In this document: piece by piece, positions 36,771-42,813 of the stretch
Position numbering within the stretch: the stretch's first letter is position 1
How the letters are laid out: the number at the start of each line of letters is the position of its first letter
Source: Thiotrichales bacterium
GTDB lineage: Bacteria > Pseudomonadota > Gammaproteobacteria > Thiomicrospirales > Thiomicrospiraceae
DNA length: 42,813 nucleotides
Assembly: GCA_016936535.1 (NCBI GenBank)
Contig: JAFGXP010000006.1
Location: forward strand, 1-42,813
Reading direction: 5' to 3'
Program-made: the position numbers and the translations under genes
Notes under the pieces: generated by a model
Databases searched by the model: none
What the model was told of the DNA's origin: nothing
Seen by the model: the letters and a program-made list of their open reading frames with translations, nothing else

Positions 36771-36823
36771 GTCTGAATATTCGGATGGCTTGATATCAGA
36801 GGGTCCGATAAAATCCGTTGCTT

Positions 36824-36850
36824 AAAAAACCCGCATTGCGGGTTTTTTTA
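36824..36850 (+). terminator. lysS terminator
   Basis: An 11-bp stem AAAAAACCCGC / GCGGGTTTTTT with a 3-nt loop, followed by a further T. It is also usable on the minus strand, so it may serve both converging genes. Confidence 0.92.
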
Positions 36851-36885
36851 TGGCATTAACCTAACCAAAAGCGGTTTAAAAGGCC

Positions 36886-37977
36886 TTAGGCCTCATCGGT
36901 AATGGAGTAGGGTAAAGGCTCGATGGTTGCCAATTTGCCGTTTTCGGTTTTAAGCGGGCCCTCAGCGGCATCGAGCGATTTCAAGGTGCCGATGGCATTA
37001 CACAGTGTGCCGCTGTAGATGTCGGCTTGGCTTTGAATAATGGTTAATTTGTGCGTTTTTTCTTGTGAATCGAGCAAAGAAAGGGTGTCGCCGGGATGAA
37101 GGGGCACGAACTCTTCTAGACGAATCCGCAACATTCGTTTGGTGATTTTGCCGCGATAATGCATACGGGCAATCACTTCTTGACCGGGGAAGCAGCCTTT
37201 TTTAAAGCTAATCGCATCAAACTTGTCTAAATTAAGAAACTGCGCAGTAAATTGCCCGCTGGTCACGCTGTTTACTTCGGGAACCGCCGCGGCGATATTG
37301 AGCAGTTGCCAATCGTAACTATTGGTAACATCGCAGCTCACGCGCAGGGTTTTCCAAGCGGCAATCATTTGCGATGTGGGCGCAAAAAGACGGTAGCTAT
37401 GATAAGGACCAGGAACCTTGATAATCAATAAGTCCGGGCTCTCTTCGGTGTTGGCTTGCGCCACTTCATAGAGTCCCTTTACTTTCGTATCGAGCCGGCG
37501 TTGAATCTCCAAATCGGCAAACTCGCCGGCATAGCCAACTTGAATCCACTGCTCTGATACCGATTCAATCGTGACCGCAGAACGCAATACATACATTTTG
37601 AGTCGTTTTTGAATGACCTCACGCAGCGAGCCGTCAAAGCTCAAATAGTAGGCGTCTTGATGTTTGAAAACCAAGAAGATGGCGAGCACATTGCCCTGTG
37701 GATCGCAATAAGCGGAAAGCTGTGCTTGCTGGTCGTTGACGAGTTTTAGGTCTGCACTCAGTTGAGCTTGTAAAAAACTCTGGGCATCTGCACCGGAGAC
37801 TTTCAATAAGGCTTGATGACTGAGGCTGGTAATGACTGGTCCATTTTTGACCAGGTAATGTTCAAGGTCTGGGTGGCCAAAGGTCTGAATTTTGCCAAAT
37901 TCGTCAAACTGGGCATTTTGGCTTTGCAAAAACGCGAGCCAATCGGCAGGGGCATCAGGGGTCGCCATGGGTTGCAT
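36886..37977 (-). CDS. ygfZ: Folate-binding iron-sulfur cluster repair protein YgfZ (GcvT-like)
   Basis: Helps repair or assemble certain iron-sulfur enzymes, using a folate. The 363-residue protein carries the family signature KKGCFPGQEVIARMHYRGKITKR (conserved Cys in KGCFPGQE) in a GcvT-like fold. I chose the ATG at 37977 with AAAGGA about 7 bases upstream. An open frame to 38067 gives 30 extra residues without family similarity. It converges with lysS across the terminator. Confidence 0.93.
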   Translation of the reverse strand: MQPMATPDAPADWLAFLQSQNAQFDEFGKIQTFGHPDLEHYLVKNGPVITSLSHQALLKVSGADAQSFLQAQLSADLKLVNDQQAQLSAYCDPQGNVLAIFLVFKHQDAYYLSFDGSLREVIQKRLKMYVLRSAVTIESVSEQWIQVGYAGEFADLEIQRRLDTKVKGLYEVAQANTEESPDLLIIKVPGPYHSYRLFAPTSQMIAAWKTLRVSCDVTNSYDWQLLNIAAAVPEVNSVTSGQFTAQFLNLDKFDAISFKKGCFPGQEVIARMHYRGKITKRMLRIRLEEFVPLHPGDTLSLLDSQEKTHKLTIIQSQADIYSGTLCNAIGTLKSLDAAEGPLKTENGKLATIEPLPYSITDEA

Positions 37978-38229
37978 AAGAAATCCTTTAAAAGTATCTG
38001 TTTTTGAGTGGCGCTCATCATAACCGAATGCGCCCATTTTCTTTAGGGGCGTTTGTCCAAAATTCAAGGGTAAGGGGTCGCCAAATGCAGAATACCGAGT
38101 TAAATAAATTGTTTTTTGATAAGTCGTTTTGCATCAAACACAGCCGTCTTGTGTTCTGTGCCTTTTTAACAGGCGCTTTGCAGTAAAATCGAGAAAATTT
38201 TGCTTTCTAATCAATGAAATGGAGATGGG

Positions 38230-38694
38230 ATGAGTCAGCAGCAAGAGTTTTTAACCTTTCGGCTGGGCAGTGAATATTACGCAGTCGATATTTTACGCGT
38301 TCAAGAGATTCGTGGTTGGCAAGCGCCGAGTCCTTTGCCGAATGTCCCTTTTTTTGTCAAGGGGGCGATTGATCTGCGCGGTTTGGTGGTGCCGATTGTT
38401 GATTTGCGAGAACGCTTTGCTTTAAATGCCGACTATCGATCAACAACAGTTGTGATTGTGGTTCATGTCTTAACCCCGGAAGGTGAGCGGGTGATTGGCT
38501 TGGTGGTTGATGAGGTCAGTGATGTGCAATGTTTTGATTTGGACGCTTTGCAGGCAGCGCCGGATATTTCCGAAGGCGTTCATTCTTCTTTCATTCTGGG
38601 CTTGGCGACCACCCAGCAAAATGCACAAGCCAAAATGGTGATTATTTTGGCCTTGGATCGCTTGATTAATGAGGGCGTGATGCAGGCGCTTTAA
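38230..38694 (+). CDS. cheW: Chemotaxis coupling protein CheW (orphan)
   Basis: Links chemoreceptors to CheA. The 154-residue protein has two CheW-type SH3-like subdomains: FLTFRLGSEYYAVDILRVQEIR, the core PNVPFFVKGAIDLRGLVVPIVDLRERF, then VIGLVVDEVSDVQ and the C-terminal FILGLATT...KMVIILALDRLI. GGAGATGGG lies before the ATG. No cheA, cheR, receptor or other motility gene is in the window, so it works with a system located elsewhere. It converges with nadB (41 bp between stops). Confidence 0.93.
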   Translation: MSQQQEFLTFRLGSEYYAVDILRVQEIRGWQAPSPLPNVPFFVKGAIDLRGLVVPIVDLRERFALNADYRSTTVVIVVHVLTPEGERVIGLVVDEVSDVQCFDLDALQAAPDISEGVHSSFILGLATTQQNAQAKMVIILALDRLINEGVMQAL

Positions 38695-38735
38695 ATGGCT
38701 TGTGCATCGGTTTTTGTGTTGAGTGTTTTATTTTT

Positions 38736-40388
38736 TTATCTTGGGTGAGTCTTCACTTTACGCGAAATTGGCGGCTTTTTACTCGGCTTTAAAATGGTTG
38801 AGCGCGCCTGTTTGGCAGTTTGCGGATAGTCAAGATTGTAGTGAAGACCACGACTTTCTTTTCGTTTTTGAGCGCATAACACCATGAGTTCGGCGACCAT
38901 CGTTAAGTTACGCAATTCGAGCAGGTCGCTGCTCAGGGTGTGCTGATGGTAATATTCGTTGATTTCGTTTTGTAGCGTACGAATCCGTTTTAGCGCACGT
39001 TTGAGACGACGGTTGGTACGGACAATACCGACGTAGTCCCACATAACGCGTCTTACTTCATCCCAATCGTGACTGACCATGATCTTTTCTTTGGGGTCTG
39101 TGATGCCGCTGGTGTCCCAAGGCTTGGCCTCAAAAGTGTGCTCCGCCAACGCACTGAATGATTTTTCAATACTTTGATGCGCTAATTTGGCAAACACCAA
39201 GCCTTCGGCCAAGGAGTTGCTTGCTAGCCGATTTGCGCCATGCAATCCGGTGCAGGCGGTTTCTCCAATTGCATAGAGTCCTTCTAAATCGGTTTTTCCT
39301 TCTAAGTTGGTGATCACGCCACCGCAGGTGTAATGGGCCGCCGGCACAACGGGAATACACTCTTTTGTCATGTCAATGCCCACTTTTTTACAGCGTTCAT
39401 AAATGGTCGGAAAGTGCTGTTTAATAAATTTGGCTGGCTTGTGCGAAATATCAAGATAAACGCAGTCAATACCGTGTTTTTTCATCTCTTGGTCGATGGC
39501 GCGCGCCACAATATCACGCGGAGCTAAATCGGCGCGCGGATCGTAATCGCGCATAAAAGGCGTGCCGTTTGGTAAGCGTAAAATACCGCCTTCTCCGCGC
39601 ACGGCTTCGGTAATCAAAAAGGAACGATCTTTGGGATGATAAAGACAGGTAGGGTGGAACTGATTAAATTCGAGGTTCGCAACCCGGCAACCCGCACGCC
39701 AGGCCATCGCAATTCCATCCCCAGTCGAGGTATCTGGATTACTGGTGTAAAGGTAGGCTTTAGAAGCACCACCGGTTGCTAAAACGGTAAAAGAAGCGGT
39801 TAAGGCATAGACTTGATTTTCGGTTTTATTCAAGACATAAGCACCCATGCAACGGTTGCGTTTGCGATTTAGAATTAAGTCAATCGACATGTGCTCAGGC
39901 AGCAGTTCAATGTTTGGATGTTGTTGTACTTGGTTTATTAAGGCTTGTGCAACCGATAGGCCAGTATGATCGGCAACATGGATCACTCGACGATGGCTAT
40001 GCCCACCTTCTTTGGTTAAATGATAGGGGAAGTTTTGGGCATTAGCGCCTTCTGTCGTGAAGTTGACGCCAAATTGTACCAGCTGCAAAATCTCTTCGGC
40101 GGCATGGGTTGCCACTACGGCCACGGCTTTTTCGTCGCATAAACCGGCACCGGCCACTTCGGTGTCCCGAATGTGCGCGTCAATGCTGTCAAAAGGGTCC
40201 AATACGGCAGCGATGCCGCCTTGGGCGTAGCTGGTGCTGCCTTCGTGAACCGCCGATTTGGCCAGAACGAGCACGCGATGGTTTTGGGCTAACTTGAGGG
40301 CAATCGAAAGTCCGGCAATGCCACTGCCAATAACCAAGACGTCGGTTGTTTTGGTGTAGGGATGCAGCAAGGTCGTTGTCGATGTCAT
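38736..40388 (-). CDS. nadB: L-aspartate oxidase
   Basis: FAD enzyme making iminoaspartate, first step of NAD synthesis. The 550-residue protein has the FAD loop VIGSGIAGLSIALKL, STSYAQGGIAAVLDPFDS, HRRVIHVADHTG, the active-site segment FNQFHPTCLYHP and ITEAVRGEGGILR, and the C-terminal GIVRTNRRLKRALKRI. In E. coli and Pseudomonas nadB is divergent from the rpoE-rseABC(-mucD) operon. Here it is divergent from rseC, 148 bp away. Confidence 0.97.
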   Translation of the reverse strand: MTSTTTLLHPYTKTTDVLVIGSGIAGLSIALKLAQNHRVLVLAKSAVHEGSTSYAQGGIAAVLDPFDSIDAHIRDTEVAGAGLCDEKAVAVVATHAAEEILQLVQFGVNFTTEGANAQNFPYHLTKEGGHSHRRVIHVADHTGLSVAQALINQVQQHPNIELLPEHMSIDLILNRKRNRCMGAYVLNKTENQVYALTASFTVLATGGASKAYLYTSNPDTSTGDGIAMAWRAGCRVANLEFNQFHPTCLYHPKDRSFLITEAVRGEGGILRLPNGTPFMRDYDPRADLAPRDIVARAIDQEMKKHGIDCVYLDISHKPAKFIKQHFPTIYERCKKVGIDMTKECIPVVPAAHYTCGGVITNLEGKTDLEGLYAIGETACTGLHGANRLASNSLAEGLVFAKLAHQSIEKSFSALAEHTFEAKPWDTSGITDPKEKIMVSHDWDEVRRVMWDYVGIVRTNRRLKRALKRIRTLQNEINEYYHQHTLSSDLLELRNLTMVAELMVLCAQKRKESRGLHYNLDYPQTAKQARSTILKPSKKPPISRKVKTHPR

Positions 40389-40536
40389 AGTGGTCTCGTC
40401 AGGAGTGCGGAAAGATTGGGCTTATTCTAGGGATCGTGCAGGTAAACGCAAGTAACGTGATGGAGTAAAGGGGCTTGAAAATCGGTAAGAAGCCCTCTAC
40501 ATTGCCAATAGGCTTAACGAAAAGGAATCCATCGCT

Positions 40537-41064
40537 GTGAAATCAAACGACCCTCCGCCCTCAAGGGTACCGGTTCAGCCCCCCCCGCCTTTAGCGCAAA
40601 AACCGCAAGTGATTGAGCGCGCGGAGGTGATTGGCGTAGAAGGGGATAGGGTATGGGTGCAGTTGGTGGCCAAAGGCTGTCAAGGCTGTGGGCAGAGTGG
40701 CAGTTGCGGGACCTCCGCTTTGGCCAATCTGTTTGCACGTCCGCAACAAAAAGCCCTGTGCATACCAAATCGACTCGGTGCCAAGCTCGGTGATCAGGTG
40801 GATTTGTCTCTGGATGAGTCACGATTGGTCAAATATTCTGCTTTAGCCTATGGCTTACCATTAATTTTGTTTTTTGGCGGTGCCTTACTGTTGCAATGGT
40901 TGGCACAAGCCAGCGCTGCTGCGGGTTGGCACGCAGTTAACCCTGAAACTTTTGCCGTGTTGGGCGCTTTTTCAGGGTTAATTTTAGGGTGGTGGCTAAG
41001 TCGGTTTTGGTTAGCGCCGGTTACGCCGCAAATCTGCGCAGTGTTTCCATTGCAAACTCGGTAA
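40537..41064 (+). CDS. rseC: RseC / MucC-like sigma-E regulator
   Basis: Inner-membrane protein of the RseC/MucC family, linked to sigma-E control and, in other species, to reduction of SoxR. The 175-residue protein has a proline-rich N-terminus (PPPSRVP...QPPPP), the cysteine motif CQGCGQSGSCG (CxxCxxxxxC), and two membrane helices (about residues 100-120 and 138-158). GTG start at 40537, with AAGGAA about 9 bases upstream. The gene usually follows rpoE-rseA-rseB; those are absent here. mucD follows after 90 bp. Confidence 0.9.
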   Translation: MKSNDPPPSRVPVQPPPPLAQKPQVIERAEVIGVEGDRVWVQLVAKGCQGCGQSGSCGTSALANLFARPQQKALCIPNRLGAKLGDQVDLSLDESRLVKYSALAYGLPLILFFGGALLLQWLAQASAAAGWHAVNPETFAVLGAFSGLILGWWLSRFWLAPVTPQICAVFPLQTR

Positions 41065-41154
41065 ATCAAAGAAAATGCCATTTCTTCTGGTAAAAGCGGT
41101 GGTGTTTTCAGTGTGAACAGACTCAGTGTCTGACTTTTAAAAAAGGATAACAAC

Positions 41155-42594
41155 ATGAAGCAAATTCTGTTTTTGCCCAAACCGTTTGGATTTTCCGTGC
41201 TGCTTGCGTTGGTGTTTTTACTCCAAACAAGTTTTGCCTTTGCCAATCCAGCAAAATACGGCCTACCCGATTTCTCCCAACTTGCAGAAGACAATAACCA
41301 AGTTGTGGTCAATATCTCCAGTATCAAAAATGTCAAAACGGCCAATGCACAAGCGCAGATTCCACCGCAATTTCGAGGTATGCCGGAGGAGCTACTTCGC
41401 CATTTCTTTGGCATTCCGCCTGAAAGACTCAAGCCAGAAGGGGATGAATCTACCCGTAAGCAACCTTTGTCCTTGGGTTCTGGGTTTATTGTCAGTGCCG
41501 ATGGCTACATTCTGACCAATCATCACGTGATTGAAGGGGCCGATGAAATCCTAGTCAGAATGCGAAATCGTAAAGAGTTTAAGGCAGAACTGATTGGCAG
41601 TGATGCGCGTACGGATGTGGCTTTATTAAAAGTCAACGCCGATGGTTTGCCGTTCGCGAAAATCGGTACCAGTAAAAGCTTGCGCGTCGGTCAGTGGGTT
41701 TTGGCGATTGGTGAGCCTTTCGGTTTGGATTATACCGTGACCCATGGGATTGTCTCGGCCTTAGGGCGCGCATTGCCGGAAGATACCTATGTTCCGTTTA
41801 TCCAAACTGACGTGGCGATTAACCCAGGGAATTCTGGTGGGCCCTTGTTCAACTTAGACGGTGAAGTGGTGGGGATTAATTCGCAAATCTACTCCAGCAG
41901 CGGTGGGTCGGTCGGTTTATCTTTTTCAATTCCGATTGACGTAGCGATGAATGTTTATGAGCAGCTCAAAGCCAGCGGTAAGGTAGTTCGTGGTTTCTTG
42001 GGGGTGCAAATCCAAGAGGTGACCAGTGATCTTTCTGAATCTTTCGGTCTCGAAAAACCGTCAGGGGCTCTAGTTGGCCAGGTGTATGACAATACGCCCG
42101 CTAAGGAGTATGGAATCGAAGCCGGCGACATTATTTTAGAGTTTGATGGTCGCAGCATTGAAAAATCGTCAGACTTGCCGCCGATTGTTGGGATTACGCC
42201 AATCGATAAAAAGGTCAAAGTGAAATTGATGCGTCAAGGCAAAATCAAGGTCTTGGAGTTGCGGTTAACCTCTTTGGAAAACTCGGAACAGCTTGCTTCT
42301 GGTAACAAACAGATTAAGAGTAATCGTCTTGGTGCAACGGTTGAGGCTTTAAGCAGTGACGAGTTAAAAGAGCTGAGCTTGCCTTATGGTGTGCGAGTGG
42401 TAGAAGTTAATAAAGGTCCCGCAGAGCAAGCCGGTGTCCGCAATGGCGATATTCTGGTCACCATTGATTTTAAGGCGATTCAGAGCGTCAAAGAGCTCAA
42501 CCAATTGCTGCAAGCGCTGCCAAAAAGTCGCTCCTTACCGATGCGCGTGATTCGTAATGGTCGTTCCCTGTTTTTACCCTTGGTCTTGGATTGA
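41155..42594 (+). CDS. mucD: Periplasmic serine protease DegP/MucD family
   Basis: Periplasmic protease/chaperone of the HtrA family. The signal peptide is the first 30 residues (cleavage near AFA-NP). The trypsin-like domain has His in TNHHVIEG, Asp in DARTDVALLKV and Ser in NPGNSGGPLFN. Two PDZ domains follow (GFLGVQIQEV... and LGATVEALSSDELKELSLPYGVRVVEV...). The full length of 479 residues agrees with MucD. AAGGATA before the ATG at 41155. In Pseudomonas mucD ends the algU-mucABCD operon; here it follows rseC. Confidence 0.95.
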   Translation: MKQILFLPKPFGFSVLLALVFLLQTSFAFANPAKYGLPDFSQLAEDNNQVVVNISSIKNVKTANAQAQIPPQFRGMPEELLRHFFGIPPERLKPEGDESTRKQPLSLGSGFIVSADGYILTNHHVIEGADEILVRMRNRKEFKAELIGSDARTDVALLKVNADGLPFAKIGTSKSLRVGQWVLAIGEPFGLDYTVTHGIVSALGRALPEDTYVPFIQTDVAINPGNSGGPLFNLDGEVVGINSQIYSSSGGSVGLSFSIPIDVAMNVYEQLKASGKVVRGFLGVQIQEVTSDLSESFGLEKPSGALVGQVYDNTPAKEYGIEAGDIILEFDGRSIEKSSDLPPIVGITPIDKKVKVKLMRQGKIKVLELRLTSLENSEQLASGNKQIKSNRLGATVEALSSDELKELSLPYGVRVVEVNKGPAEQAGVRNGDILVTIDFKAIQSVKELNQLLQALPKSRSLPMRVIRNGRSLFLPLVLD

Positions 42595-42813
42595 GGAATT
42601 TTTAACAGACCTGCCGAAATTGGCGTAAAATACCGCTCAACTTTTGAGAAGCTACCCCGCTAAACCCCTTGTCCGTTTAATATTTATGACAAGGGAGCAA
42701 AAAGGGGGCTTACTTAGATGCCTTAGTTTGTCGCTTGCCGCGTTTGCGGGCAATCTGGTGCAGCAAAGTCGGTCATGCAGAGGGGCGAAATCCGCCCCTT
42801 TTTTGTTCATTAC
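42595..42813 (+). other. Structured intergenic stretch ending in a strong terminator
   Basis: After mucD come a hairpin CCCTTGTC/GACAAGGG (42666-42673 with 42688-42695), a second TTGCC...GGCAA dyad around 42735-42752, and at 42781-42799 an intrinsic terminator AGGGGCG / CGCCCCT followed by TTTTTG. It could be the 3' UTR of mucD or a separate small RNA. The window ends at 42813, so the right context is missing. Confidence 0.5.
42781..42805 (+). terminator. Strong intrinsic terminator
   Basis: The 7-bp GC-rich stem AGGGGCG / CGCCCCT with loop AAATC is followed by six Ts. It ends mucD or a small RNA gene in 42595-42780. Confidence 0.9.

Noticed and set aside
38736-41064. A complete sigma-E operon next to nadB
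   Set aside because: No sigma factor, anti-sigma or RseB-like reading frame exists between nadB and rseC; the gap is only 148 bp.

Overview
The window reads as a chromosomal segment of a mid-GC gammaproteobacterium. The evidence is the tmRNA tag ANDDNYALAA, the single-cysteine Pseudomonas-type Fur, the full GSH-free housekeeping set, and the order smpB / ratA-rnfH / bamE / fur / recN / nadK / grpE-dnaK-dnaJ / dapB / carAB / greA, which follows the ancestral arrangement seen in Pseudomonas and, in part, E. coli. A HrcA repressor with a CIRCE site and several conserved-hypothetical genes point away from the Enterobacteria. A sulfur-oxidising Thiomicrospira/Hydrogenovibrio-like lineage is a guess that cannot be proved from this window.

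Region 1 (1-4052) is an accessory polysaccharide island on the minus strand: rfbC, a four-helix-bundle protein, rfbD and rfbB (dTDP-L-rhamnose synthesis; rfbA is not present here). It is bracketed by two direct copies of one insertion-sequence-like end (1-84 and 3540-3623). The right copy cuts off the 5' part of a capsule gene, leaving only its C-terminal third. The island is full of small repeats: an inverted-repeat element inserted in frame in rfbB, short TTGAATG-like repeats in three rfb genes, a dRS3-like hairpin and a perfect 32-bp palindrome.

Region 2 (4343-9936) has a small HTH protein, two paralogous membrane-PAS-GGDEF diguanylate cyclases on either side of ssrA (tmRNA), then smpB and an exported protein of unknown function. 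Region 3 (10087-14804) is ratA-rnfH, bamE, fur, recN and nadK. Region 4 (14832-27247) is the heat-shock and biosynthesis block hrcA-grpE-dnaK-dnaJ-dapB-(NlpC/P60)-carA-carB-greA. It has a CIRCE operator at the hrcA promoter, a sigma-32-like promoter before dnaK, and a structured leader with an intrinsic terminator before carA.

Region 5 (27433-33834) carries a small exported protein, a DUF455 ferritin-like protein overlapping a fructokinase-type ROK kinase, a thioredoxin-fold protein, an SDR, thioredoxin, fumarase C and an orphan NarL-type response regulator. Region 6 (34012-42594) carries prfB with its programmed +1 frameshift, lysS, ygfZ, an orphan cheW, nadB, and rseC-mucD. The last group is the nadB / rpoE-rseABC-mucD locus with rpoE, rseA and rseB absent. 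The window ends in a structured intergenic stretch closed by a strong terminator.

Most of the window is ordinary core genome. The parts that merit a second look are the repeat-riddled rfb island, the carA leader, the dual heat-shock control, the altered Fur metal site and the rseC-mucD locus lacking its sigma factor.
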